Program-made: the position numbers and the translations under genes
Source: Haliotis asinina
Lineage: Eukaryota; Mollusca; Gastropoda; Lepetellida; Haliotidae
Length of the DNA: 64,000 bases
Direction: 5' to 3'
Assembly (NCBI RefSeq): GCF_037392515.1
Contig: NC_090288.1
Location: 15,233,969 to 15,297,968 of the forward strand
Part shown: piece by piece, positions 1 through 10,989 of the stretch
How positions within the stretch are numbered: the first letter of the stretch is position 1
Layout: each line of letters starts with the position of its first letter
Notes under the pieces: generated by a model
Database searches by the model: none
Seen by the model: only the letters and a program-made list of their open reading frames with translations
Told to the model about the DNA's origin: nothing

Positions 1-1385
1 AGTGCACCCATCAAAATCCAGCCTGATATGCAAATTTCTGTCGGATTTTTGCAGCGCCAATGTTACCGAGCGACTTCTCAGGTAAGTGTAATAGGATTTA
101 TGAACACTAGCCGCGAACACTGAGCTCGTCGATCGTGAATCCACTCAACACGATACCAATTTCGTGCCTTTAAGGTAATCTCATTTTAATTCATCTCTTA
201 GTTATTCTGTTTAATTACATAAATCAAAGTTATTACAACATGTTCTAGTGATTTGGCTACTGAATTATTATGTTATAAATGTGGCAGCATAACAAAGTGT
301 CCTGTTGCACAAAATAATGTGATCCTGAAGACACATTTACACAAAACTGATCGTTTTGCAGAGTTTTCAGTCCAAGATATTCAGAAATATTCCTACGGGT
401 TATAAATGTTGCAGTCTCGCATAATTTGGTGAGCTAACGAATCTGATTTTTAATCTTACACGGGGTGTGTTTTGAAACAGTCTGCCCGTGTTTCAGGGGG
501 TAGGGGTTACTGCATCCCTCAGTGGGGTATATTAAGATATAGTGTGACGCTATTTGTGGGAGTATAGTTGGAATAGATGCAGAATTATACCTGTTGATTA
601 AACGCACGAGTACCAAGATGAAGTCTGAATAGCTGGGTGCAAGGACTCTCCTGTATATGTACCTGTATATACTCACCACAGTATTAAAATACAAGTGCTT
701 TGTTCTGTACCTGCTGAACAAATAATGATATTCTCAACCATCAATCTCTACAACATGACAAGAGTGTCCCCTTGCAACCGACCTTTTTTATTAAGGCTAC
801 AACAACGGTCAATTGCAAGGCATACTGTTTGAAGACCCAGAAATTCCCTCAGGTCAGCGAGGACGGTAACCTGATGTCTCGATACTGAACAGTATTAAAA
901 TACAAGTGCTTTGTTCTGTATCATTTGTGTATTAATGTATCACAGTATTAATTAAATCCATGAATCGTCTTGTTGTTCAAACATGAGTTCAAAGGGCTGA
1001 TTAAACCTTCTGGCCTCTGTTTAAGAACATCGTGTCTTTTTCTAACTCTTGTTTTCTGTTACACTTTCCTCCTATGTTACATAATGTCTACACGTATGTA
1101 ATTATTGTGTCCTTATCGCTGGAAATACAGGTACACGCAACGAGATCAACTGTGAGTTGTAAACTAGGGTACACCAAACCGTGTTGTCGTACCACAGGTA
1201 CACGCAACGAGATCAACTTTTATCGGTAATTGGTGTACATACAATGTTCGTTTTGCAAGACACTGTGTACCTGTTGTCGACAGATCATGAACTGCAGTTC
1301 CATGATACACCAGGGTTGACCAATAATGATTAATATTTGTCATGTCCATTCACCCGATAACCAGAAGAAGCGAGTACGTTTGTAA
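1..1385. other. Intergenic, no gene recognised; short direct repeats
   Basis: No coding exon is recognisable. Two short direct repeats are visible. A 31-base block beginning CAGTATTAAAATACAAG occurs near 681 and again near 890. A 21-base block beginning GTACACGCAACGAGATC occurs near 1131 and again near 1198. They may be remnants of local duplication. The short open frames here lack family similarity that I can recognise. Confidence 0.5.
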
Positions 1386-1612
1386 TGTAGTGAGTGTTTG
1401 TGATGTTTTCTTCACATTACTTATCACATAATGTGTGCGTGTGTGCGTGCGTGCGTGCGTGCGTGTGTGTGTAGTCTCACAAGGCTTGACTGAGATGTAG
1501 TGAGTGTTTATGAGGTTTTCTTCACATTATTTATTACATGTGTGCGTGTGCGTGTGCGTGCGTGCGTGCGTGTGTGTGTGTGTGTTTGTAGTGAGTGGTG
1601 TATGATGTTTTA
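1386..1612. repeat. Tandem duplication of about 110 bp carrying (GTGC/GT)n microsatellites
   Basis: Two consecutive copies begin with TGTAGTGAGTGTTT, continue through TTTTCTTCACATTA, and end in a GT/GTGC microsatellite (about 1431-1472 and 1541-1585). The duplication includes unique sequence, so it is more than simple slippage. Confidence 0.8.
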
Positions 1613-1760
1613 TCACTTTGTAGGGTACACTGTCACAATAAGTTTGTTATATAGTGAGTTTACAGTGTTTGGTGAAGTAAGATGTTGGTGGATTGTTAGA
1701 AGAACAGCAGTTCTAGACTTCAGCCAAACAGGAGGGAGGATGGATGAGTTAAGCATTTAA

Positions 1761-1991
1761 GCCGCACTCAGCAATATTCAAGCTATATGGGGACAGTCTG
1801 TAAATAATCAAGTCTGGGCCAGAAAATCCAGTGATCAACAGCATGAGCACCACTTTACACAACTGGGAACCGATGAAATGTGTCAACCAAGTCAGCGAGC
1901 CTTACCGCCGATCCCGTTATTCGCCTCTATCGACACTCTAGGGTTACTGAAGGCCAATATTCATATTGTAACCCGAACTTTCACGGGTCCA
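1761..1991 (-). repeat. SINE family 1 copy
   Basis: Family 1 is about 270 bp in consensus. In sense orientation it starts ACCCGTGAAGGTCC, has a middle reading CGCAGATCGATGCTCATG, then TTTACAGACCGCCGCC, and ends GCGGCGTAAAACTAAAC followed by (ACTC)n. This copy is antisense: it begins with the complement of the tail and ends with TTCACGGGTCC. It is diverged and lacks the ACTC tail. Confidence 0.85.
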
Positions 1992-2784
1992 AACAGGGTG
2001 GACAGACGGACGGATCGACAGACGAACCGTAAGATGTAGATACTGGCCACAACCCAGGCGTGAACAAATCAGTTTCCAGAAGTAAAATAGGACATGCCTG
2101 GCTGTTCAGAATATTCATGTTGGATCCAAATGCTTGAAATCTGTATACTAAATATCTTTACCGAAACGTCTCCATTTTACAGTGAGGAAGTCCATCATTC
2201 AATAAGACTTGTCATTCCTATTGATCCCATTGCTGGTTGACATATAATAATAAAATCCATCAACTGTACTACAGTTCAAAGTTGAAGCCGATTAGCAAGG
2301 GTCTACTTGGAACACTCGTCCCTTCCCTAACCTCCAACGACCTGTTCGCCTTCTCTGTTTCAACAGCACTATCCGGGATAAAGTCACCCGAGTAGACTAA
2401 GGCTTTAGCCCCATTCACATGCACAAAATTTATTCATGTAAGTAAATATGCACATGTGTAGATATACATAAGTAATAGTAATGTAATGGTAAATTTATAG
2501 TTTGCGTTTGCATTAAGTTTATCTACTGTAAGTAAAGTGAATAGTAAATGTATTCCATAGTCCATATAGATGCTATATTATCATTCCCACTAAAGAAGAC
2601 AAACACAGTATCAGATATGTACTTCTCTTGCAATAGGTCAGTCTGTTTAGTGGAACATTATGCATATATCTAAACACGACAAACACTGGTACTAGACTTT
2701 TCGACTGAACAAATGGGTTGTGGATCTTATCTTCACACAACGAAAAAACTAGTGACCAAGATGTTCACCAGCCTTTGAAGTAAA

Positions 2785-2951
2785 GGATAAAACACGACTC
2801 CGAGGTCTTGGTCGAGATTGTAAAACCTGAGAGCAGCAGGGACGGAGCTTGTAAAACCTCGGGCTTCGTTCGCCCGAGGTTTTACAAGCTCCGTCCCTGC
2901 TGCTCTCAGGTTTTACAATCTCGACCAAGACCGAGGGGGAGTGTTTTATCC
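2785..2951. repeat. 167-bp near-perfect palindrome (foldback MITE)
   Basis: The left arm starts GGATAAAACAC and the right arm ends GTGTTTTATCC. The arms are almost perfectly complementary over about 80 bases each, around a 7-base loop TTCGTTC (2865-2871). Transcribed, this would form a very long hairpin. The only clear asymmetry is GACTCCGAGG in the left arm against CCGAGGGGGA in the right. Such foldback elements are usually non-autonomous MITEs; near-perfect arms point to recent formation or gene conversion. Confidence 0.9.
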
Positions 2952-3370
2952 GACTTATGAACCGTAAACATATATTAAATAGTCATCGTTTGCAGATAAA
3001 AGTTGTCTGAAAACACAACATAGTGATAAGATGGAGGAGTTGGTTTTCCCTGTTTTCCAATTGCTACAAAATCCGAGGAGACTTCTACGACTTATTACAC
3101 CTTATGTATGTAGAGCACAAATGTGTATTATTTTCAAATTGTGCAAATGTTTTGTGTATATATACTGAGCAGAACAACATTGATGGAACAGCCCGCAAAT
3201 GATGGAACAGCCGGTGTCAACTCAGATGCCACTGGCATCTATTACATTGTCTTGCACGCGCAATGCACGTGCTACCCGATAATATTAAGAGTTTGCACGT
3301 GGAGTGAGCACGTTTTAAGACCACATGTTAGATCAGACACATTCGTGCTGGTAGAAAGCGTTCGCTCAGG

Positions 3371-5410
3371 ATGTGTGACAAAGAGGACGACGACATCTTC
3401 CTAACCCAAAATACATTTATAGAGAAGCAGATTGACAAGGTTTCACCTGACGAGGGTAGCAACTTGGATATGCTGGATGATTTCAAATTGCGTTTTGGGG
3501 ACCCACTAACTTCCTATGATCTAAACGAAAAGCTGAAACTCCGCATTCCAAAAAGTACACAATACAAAAACACCTGGGCAATGGAGGTTTTTCAGAGGTG
3601 GCAAGAAGAGAGACGTCAGCGGCCCGTTTCTGAAAATCTTGGGTTATGGAGTGTCTGTTTGCGAGAGAATTTGCTAAATATGGACGCTGAGAAACTTAAC
3701 ATGGCGCTCAAGTACTTCGTGTTCGAGGCACGAAAGAAAGATGGCGCCTTCTATCCGTCAACAACACTTTACGGTTTGTTCGCCTCGTTAGCGTCTTCTT
3801 TAAAACTGCATGGGTCGTCGCTCGATATCTTCAATGATGATGAGTTTGAAGACAGCCGTAGAGCATTGGATGCTTCTATGAGGGAGAGATCAGCAGAAGG
3901 GATGGGACCTTCGACAGTAAAACATACAGAAGTAATAACGTTGGCGGAAGAACAACAGTTGTGGGAGAAAGGCGTGCTGGGAGATGACACCCCCCAAAAA
4001 TTATTGGATACTGTGCTGTATTTAACGGGTAAGTTAAAACAATAATTTCCCTTGGTCAGAAAAATACATCTCTAAAGGAAGGCGATATTTCGTAACCAAT
4101 GACTGTTATCATGCCATATTCATTTGCTTGTTTTTTCATGATTTTTCATAGTCTTCATAGAACGTGCCGTTTTAACCTTAAATTTAAGGATATGCATGTT
4201 TGAGATGAAGTAAATTTATTTCATAACTTTTTATTTTTATCCTTAGGCTTACATTTTGCTCTTAGAGGAGGCACAGAACATCGGAGTTTGAGGATGGGTA
4301 ACAATCCACAAATCACCGGACCGCACACAGACTGTCACGGCCGGAGATATATGGAATACACAGAGGATGTATCGAAAACCAACAAAGGCGGATTAAACCA
4401 TAGAAAACTAACTGCAAAGAAGGTCCGTGCCTATGAAAACCTGGAAACCCCATCCCACTGCTATGTCAGAATTGTCCAGAAATACATGTCTTACTGGTGA
4501 GTTATTTTTGTCTATTTGAACCTAACCCATGTTATCAGCAAAAATTAGTGATAAATGACACATTGCATATACGGTGGGTGGCTCTCTTTCTGGGAGTTTC
4601 TATTTCGTTTTGATATCGCTGAAATTTGTGTTTATATATAGTAAGACACTGCTGCGAAAAACATCAATTTCAGCGAGCGTATACTTATGCTGTTTTTCTG
4701 TTCTTTTTTTCCCCCAGTGCGGCACAGTCCCTCAAGAATAAAGATGCGTTCTATTTCACACCCCGGAAAGTCCCTAAGGGAGACGATTGGTTTATGGAAA
4801 CCCCTGTTGGTCACAACAAACTTCAAAACACTGTTGGTAGGATTTGCGGTCAAGCTGGAATACTCGGACGTAAAACGAACCATTCCCTCCGAGCAACGGC
4901 TGCCACCCGGCTCTACGAGGCCAACGTAGATGAACAGATCATTTGCGAACAGACAGGTAATTTTCTGTTTCTTTGAATATACATTGACAAGAATAAAACT
5001 TCAACTATTTATCTACTTGTTTAATATCAACCATAAACAAACAATTTTGAAAGGAAAATACTTTCCCACAGGACTATACATTTTGTTAAAATTTTCCCAT
5101 TTTCATTATATATACGTATTGTGGATATATAGTATATAGTCATGTTTTAAAGTTATGGAATTATAATTAACCTATGTTATTTGCAGGTCATAGAAGTGAT
5201 GTAGTAAGAGTATACAAGAGGACGGCAGATGCCCAGAAGGCAGCTGCGTCAGACATTGTACGTGCGAAAAAGGTGAAAAAGGATATCAAACAAACAGCTA
5301 CCGGCAACAAGTCTCCCGAACATACTGGACCGACAGCTAAGCACCTGGAAACCTCTGTAAACGCGGAAGAGAACAGGAGGAACATTTCTCTAACTATTAA
5401 TTTCAACTAA
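3371..5410 (+). CDS. Crypton-type tyrosine recombinase, KIAA1958/ZMYM-like (DUF3504) protein, 456 aa, four exons
   Basis: Exons are 3371-4028, 4247-4496, 4718-4956 and 5187-5410. All junctions are GT-AG and phases match (1, 2, 1), giving 1371 coding bases. The first part has the helical N-terminal domain typical of the family (NTWAMEVFQRW, then FVFEARKKDG). The catalytic part shows a full tyrosine-recombinase tetrad: Arg in LRGGTEHRSL, His and Arg in TNHSLRATAATRLYE, His in TGHRS, and Tyr in VYKRT. The tail is lysine-rich, possibly a nuclear signal. The start is the ATG opening MCDKEDDD; an upstream frame at 3123-3404 shows no family similarity. AATAAA lies at 5431. The gene is uninterrupted and may be a live Crypton-like transposon or a domesticated copy. 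No reverse transcriptase is adjacent. The family is common in invertebrate genomes (established knowledge). Confidence 0.85.
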
Positions 5411-5527
5411 AACGATCGTTCAGTTTACAGAATAAAAGCTATGTTGCTTGTGTTTTCGTCTTTTATCCTTGTCTGATCGTTTTTGAAGTGCCTCTGTTTC
5501 AAACTCTCTATCGGTATGAATAATGGT

Positions 5528-5681
5528 CATTTCTACACCCAGGTTTTGAAATGGTCCAATTTTAACCCGATTTCAGGTTTTGAAATGTGTACTTCAAAAC
5601 CCGGGTTTTGAAATGGTCGCATTTCAAAACCTGATACGATATTTCAAAACCTGTAGTTCAAAACCTGGGTGTAAGAATGGG
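5528..5681. mobile_element. Small MITE-like inverted repeat
   Basis: The left end reads CTACACCCAGGTTTTGAA and the right end TTCAAAACCTGGGTGTAAG, a near-perfect terminal inverted repeat of about 20 bases. The interior repeats the motif GGTTTTGAAATGG and its complement several times. It sits just 3' of the recombinase gene. No transposase is present. Confidence 0.7.
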
Positions 5682-6265
5682 GTCTACCAGAGCAGGAAGG
5701 AACCTACCGTACTGTAGAGAAAATCGGAGATAGGTTTATAATGACCAGTACGAATGAAAGTCGATGTTGCAATATACTATAGAATGTCTTCATGTTTATC
5801 ATATACACAGAACCTGGAATATGTAACTCTTACCCTGAAAGAAGGTGACGTGACACAGTATACTCACAGTGCGAATTGGCACGTGTCTAAATTTGCTCCT
5901 AGTGTATATTTACATATGTAAGTAAATCCGTTCACATGACACAATTACACTCGTATGTAAAGTTTGCTCATGTGTGTAGTTATACGTATGAGTGCAAACA
6001 GGTGCACGTGAACGGGGCTTAAAAGTCTCTGAATGTATATGATTTTGATAGAAATAAACAAACCCATTTTATTGAACAGTAGGCCCAAAGATGAATCTAC
6101 GGGAATGAAGACATGCCTTATTTATAACCTTTGCTGCACTGCAGATAGGGCTGGGCTGTTGTGAATAAGACGTGGTGCAATGCGTGGACACAGATGGTAT
6201 CGCGGTTGAACGCGCTTACTGCCAACTTACAGTCTTAGCGCCATGTAAAACGCAGCCCTGATATT

Positions 6266-6346
6266 CACCTGATGAAGGAGTAAGCATTAACTCCGAAACG
6301 TATATTTCACCTGATGAAGGAGTAAGCATTAACTCCGAAACGTTGT
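6266..6346 (+). ncRNA. Tandem hammerhead-ribozyme-like motifs, two copies, 42-bp period
   Basis: Each copy contains CTGATGA (6269-6275 and 6311-6317), then A, then a stem GGAGT/ACTCC with loop AAGCATTA, then GAAACGT. CUGAUGA, a stem, and GAAAC followed by GU is the order of a hammerhead core, and ACGT is self-complementary, as expected for a dimeric hammerhead with a very short stem III. Tandem motifs of this sort are known from Penelope-like retroelements and retrozymes. Weak points are an extra A between the core and stem II, and a stem I of only about three pairs (CAC/GTG) in copy 2. No reverse transcriptase was seen beside it. Confidence 0.45.
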
Positions 6347-6589
6347 GTTCTCTCATAAAGAAGTTGATATCCATAAAAATCTTCATTCTTATTTGTATAT
6401 AAGTTTAAGACAATATGAGGTACGAGGTATGTTAACGCTTATTCCCATACAGTAGAAACTGTCAAAACCGGCATCTGTCCAATCTGGCAAGGTGTCAACA
6501 CCAGCATAAAATCTCAGTCATGCCTGTGGCTTGAACATTTATAATCAGCTCTACAATCCGGCACGTTGTCTAAACTATATTATTTCTTC

Positions 6590-6770
6590 AGTCCCGATGA
6601 GTAACGGTTTAGCCAGTTTCCACTGTACTATGGTATGGTCTGTGATCAGATACGGTGCATCTGTATGGAGTAATCGTGATGCATCTACAATTAAGGCAGC
6701 TCAGCACAAACCTATTAGTATTTATGGCCCGGAGTTACAGTTCCGCCATTGCAAAATTTAGATGTGGAAT
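6590..6770 (+). mobile_element. LINE reverse-transcriptase C-terminal fragment (relic)
   Basis: The frame reads VIRYGASVWSNRDAS, then TIKAAQHK. This resembles the region after the reverse transcriptase catalytic domain of CR1/jockey-like non-LTR elements, where patterns such as YGASVWG followed by QHKA are common. Only about 50 residues are recognisable before the frame closes, so this is a decayed scrap. No poly-A tail or 5' part is seen. Confidence 0.45.
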
Positions 6771-7166
6771 TGGACGTTAATAATAATATGTGCATTTATA
6801 CTGCGCCAAACTCCACTCACGAGGTGAATGTTCATAACGCCAACAGTCAAAGAAGGCATATTATTACCCTGGATAACTCGTTAAGAATAGAACACCAATG
6901 ATATATTTAATATCAATGTCCCCAATATTATGAGTTTATGTGAGGCGGAAGAGTCTAAATATAAACTTTGTCAACCAAACGTTGTGTGTCTATATAGTTC
7001 CATCTTACTGTCAAGCATGTTTTTTTTTCCATACAACCACGTAGAACTCATATTGTTTCTGGATAAACCATCGATTTACTCCAGGTACAGCTTTAATAAG
7101 ACAAAAATGTTACGGAGACAACTTCTTTTTATTGTTCACACAACTTCCTTGCCCCTTCGTGAGTGG

Positions 7167-7437
7167 AACCCGTGAAGGTCCCGGGGTAGAATAGGCCTCC
7201 AGCAACCCATGCTTGCCATAAAAGGCGACTATGCTTGTCGTAAGAGGCGACTAACAGGATCGGGTGCTCAGGCTCGCTGACTTGGTTGACACATGTCATG
7301 GATTCCCAGTTGCGTAGATCGATGCTCATGTTGTTAACCACTGGATTGTCTGGTCCAGACTCGATTGTTTACAGACCGCCGCCATATAGCTGGAATATTG
7401 CTGGGTGCGGCGTAAAACTAAACTCACTCACTCACTC
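7167..7437 (+). repeat. SINE family 1 copy, near full length
   Basis: It runs from ACCCGTGAAGGTCCC through GATCGATGCTCATG and TTTACAGACCGCCGCC to GCGGCGTAAAACTAAACTC and three ACTC units. It is one of the best-preserved copies in the window and was used as the local reference. It lacks clear tRNA A and B boxes. Confidence 0.9.
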
Positions 7438-7439
7438 GT

Positions 7440-8845
7440 GAGGTGGATACTAACTATCAGTTATACAGGATATACATACTAGTAGTGTAGTCGCAGATGG
7501 CTTTAGCTCTCCTGGTTGGAGTTGATACAATGGCGTGTTTGATCTGGGGTTGGTGGTTGGAGAGGTAATTGATATACTGGTCAGTGTGGGTGGGTTTCTG
7601 TAGACGGAAATGCCGATGTTGTTGCGGGAGTTCTGCAAGGACAAATGAAGGAATGGCAGATTCTGTCGGTTTTCTATCTCCTTCATGAAATGGATGCGCA
7701 TGTGCTGCCTGTTGAGATGGTTGGTGAGGAGTGTCATGGTTGGGATCTAGGATGGTGAAGGTCTTCCACCTTCTTGTACCAGCAGATCTAGAGTGTTAGG
7801 AAAGGGAATGTATCCAGTGCTGTCTCTTCAAAGCTTGTCCCCGAGATCTTCATGACCTAACCTCAACCCTTTCTGAGCACGATGTGAACAATCCATCACG
7901 TAACTGGCCATCAACAACCACCATAGCATCGAAAATCCATGATTGGCGACAACGCAATATTTCAGAGTCTCTCAGCATCTAACGATTAGCATCATAGATG
8001 GACAGAGATCAGGAGGTTTACCTAAATTAATGAGACCTACATATACTTTTAATGTTGTACAGCGGTCAGCCGTATATAAAATATCTGTCTGTCTGCCAGT
8101 TTCAGATGGCATCCCATGCTGTGCCGATACAGTGTATAGAAAGTGAAGTACCCCTGCCTGCTGTACTGGATGCACCACCCGAGCCGCCAAACAACGTGGC
8201 CAGTCTGCGGGAGGCAACCTCGGTCGCCCACGACATTACCAGACGAAGTGTCCAAGCGGAAGATAGTGGTAAAGCGTCACAGCTGGTGGCGTCATGATCA
8301 CTCATCGAAATGATAAATTGTGAATCAGTTTAAAGGGCTGGACAAAAGCTTTCCACGATGCAAATTACATTTGACACACACCTAATACCAGTATCTATGC
8401 AATGTCGATCCAGAGAAGAATTCGCCATGTTCATATAGGAAAGAGCTTATGTGAATGTTGATTTTATCTTTTAGATATGAATGTACTTGTTGCCTGAATG
8501 AAGATCTGTCTACACTGCACTGATGTCTATAAAATGTTTCAGATCTGTAGTTCTCTGAACAATACATAAGACCTTGTCACCCAGGAGTGGACCGAGCGGC
8601 GTAATGTGGGGGTTTAAATGTTCAAAACATGTTTGTTGAAACATTTGTTCTCAAAAGATGAATGGGGTTCTGAGCAAGTTCACTAACTAAGGACACTTCC
8701 TCCCAGATGTTTACAGCTGAACTACAACGTGTACTACACATCAACTGAACTACAGGAAGGAAATGAACTGGAATGACAAGACTTTTTTTCCTATGGCTAT
8801 TTTTCCTTATTCCTGCTTATATCTGTACACATCTGGAGCCGTCTT
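7440..8845. other. Intergenic, no gene recognised
   Basis: Several overlapping frames of 60-95 codons occur on both strands (for example plus 8052-8297 and minus 7450-7737). None has a recognisable domain, flanking splice pattern or similarity to the genes in the window. The plus frame at 8052-8297 has a proline-rich middle but no further support. Confidence 0.4.
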
Positions 8846-8848
8846 AAT

Positions 8849-8985
8849 GGAGGCGGTAGGGTAGTCGAGTGATTAAACGTTAGTTCGTCCCGCCAAAGTA
8901 CTGGGTTCGACTTTCCACATGGGTACTGTGTGTGAAGCCCGCTCCTGACGTACCCCGACAGACCAACGCCATTTGAACGTCTACC
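8849..8985 (+). repeat. SINE family 2 (tRNA-headed) copy
   Basis: Family 2 starts with a tRNA-like head, consensus GGGGTAGCCTAGTGGTTAAAG (A box), then GGTTCGATTCC (B box), then a body ACATGGGTAC, GTGTGAAGCCC, CCCGCCGTGATATTG, and the same tail as family 1. This copy has the head and body up to CGTACCCCGACAG but no tail. The B box is altered to GGTTCGACTTTCC. Confidence 0.75.
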
Positions 8986-9580
8986 CACCCCAGTCCTGTT
9001 TGATAAAGACAATTCATAATCACTTATTTCCAACTTCATCCCTTTTCGTATTTTGGGTGTCGTTGGTTTTATAATCAAATAATGTGAGTAAGTAGTCCAA
9101 ACGCACTCAGTGAAAAGAAATATAATTTATAGTTAATACGCTTAGGCTGCATACAAAATGCATGTTTCTCGGGCACATGTTATCCCAAAATTGACGAGAT
9201 CAGTAGGACCTTTTTTAAGTTTTGATCGAAACCTGTGACAAGGAAGGAACACATTTTTATTTTTTTACTGTCAGATATACATTTTGGAATGTTTAGCACC
9301 TGCTAATGAGTTGCTGATTCAGTCACATTCGTTCTTACAGACGCTCAGTCAAACTGACGATCGTAATGCGGCCAAATCAAAATTATTATTTTTTAATAGC
9401 ACTAAAAAACTGTTACGCGCACAAATATAAGAAGCCCGTCGATGCTCGAGAAGCTTTTTCTATTTAGCCTTATTGAATTGCACCTTTTTAACCTTTTTAA
9501 CTTCCCCAGTTTCTCTCGGGATGACAAACCGCTACTCGCCCATTCTACTGTGTTATAGTTACATTTCACGAGATTTATAT

Positions 9581-10107
9581 GCACCGTTATTACTAGCTGG
9601 TTCTGTGATACAGAGAATGATAGTGACAATGTAAGCGTACTCACAGGTTTAATTTTGCTAAGAATACTATTGTCCAGACGTATTGGTTTACTTATTAATT
9701 ATTTTATTTTCGTTTTTATTACAGAAACGTGAGTTGTTATAGGATTGAAAATAATGCTTGCAACCACACTAAATTAAATAAATTATATCTAATTCCATAC
9801 AAGTGTTTTTCTTTTACATGCTCTCAGAAGGTGTGAAAAATTCTGGAAGAAAATCATGAATGGAATGAGTGATGAAAGTTGTACCGGTAATGTCAAAGTT
9901 CACGTTTTAGCCATTCAATTCACTGAGAGGTATTATGGCACATATATGTCACAACAGCTTGTTATGAAACCCCATTACGACGTACCACGTGGGTAATAAG
10001 CACCGTTGTTACAAGCTGGTTCTGTGATACAGGCAAGGATAGGTTTTAACGTCTGACAATGTAGGTGTACTCACAGGTTTATTTTCTGAGAATACTATAG
10101 CCCAGAT
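9581..10107. repeat. Pair of diverged about 100-bp direct repeats
   Basis: The block beginning GCACCGTTATTACTAGCTGG (about 9581-9677) recurs as GCACCGTTGTTACAAGCTGG (about 10001-10107). Both continue through TTCTGTGATACAG, TACTCACAGGTTT and GAATACTAT. The second copy has extra bases inside. The 320 bases between show no gene. Confidence 0.7.
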
Positions 10108-10900
10108 ACTGTTCACAACCATGACATTCATTCACAGTTCTTGCTGTAGAAGATGTACAAAAACTGACATGACCATTAGCCATCTGAGAGGACGATCAGT
10201 ATATCCATTGCCAGAAACAGTCTCAGTAGGTCCTTCCTTCAAGTCTTTGATGTGTACAATCCAGTTTACATCGGTATACAGGTTGCACTCTCACTTGCAT
10301 ATGGCGTCGTATGTTATTTCTACTCGAGCCTCGTTTTCGCTGTGGTTATCATAGCGTAGTTGTTAGGTTTAGTAAGGGGTGGTTCAGGCAACATTTTTGG
10401 AGGACGTTTTCTCCTTACAGTTTGTCAACCGATATAAACACTCAGAGATTCTGACAACTTGCTTCCCGGGACATTAAGACTACGTTCTGGGAGTTGCTCC
10501 CTACATGAAAATGGCTCGCCTTTGAGTTTACGTCGGGAGCTTTTGACAGCGTCCTCATTACGTGTGCACATAAATTCCGCAACCAGGGGGCGTTGAGACG
10601 TTCCTGTTTGTAACACGAGAAAATCTGAGGCGTTCTTGTACGAGGTCAAACTCAGAAGAAGTTAACAAACGAAGGTGTCACTATTGATAACACAGAACAG
10701 AGAATTTCTAAAAACTTTCTCGTCAGACCATTAAAGAAACTGCGGAATCGTCGACAAATGTACTCCTCGATGATATTAGCTGGGCATGCAATGATAATAA
10801 TATTGAATGCAGTATACATTCATATACATGTGGGTGATAAGGCAGTAGGCTACATGAATTACTATATGTGCAGTTGCAAGGCGAAATCTACAATATGGAA
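10108..10900. other. Intergenic, no gene recognised
   Basis: Short frames such as plus 10121-10354 and minus 10425-10649 show no recognisable domain. No splice-consistent exon chain was found. Confidence 0.4.
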
Positions 10901-10989
10901 ATCACCCCGTATCAAATGTTGCTAAAATTAAAGGCCTTAGAATCGGTTACATAGAATATATTCTGTCGCAGTTTTTCTGATAACAAGCT

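Larger units (their letters stand above)
2404..6022. mobile_element. Candidate 3.6-kb DNA element bounded by short TIRs and containing the tyrosine recombinase gene
   Basis: The left end carries GCCCCATTCACATGCAC (2408-2424). The right end carries the near-complement GTGCACGTGAACGGGGC (6002-6018), followed by TTAAA against TTTA on the left. Looser inverted similarity continues inward for about 35 bases on each side. Between the ends lie the four-exon recombinase gene, a 167-bp palindrome and a small MITE-like repeat. No clear target-site duplication is visible. Cryptons are not known for TIRs, so the alternative is two separate MITE copies flanking a gene by chance. Inference, moderate to low confidence. 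Confidence 0.4.

Noticed and set aside
3123-3404. 93-codon frame overlapping the recombinase start
   Set aside because: No family similarity; the neighbouring frame from 3371 joins properly to the downstream exons.
8052-8297. 81-codon plus-strand frame with a proline-rich centre
   Set aside because: Overlaps other frames on both strands, with no domain and no exon chain.
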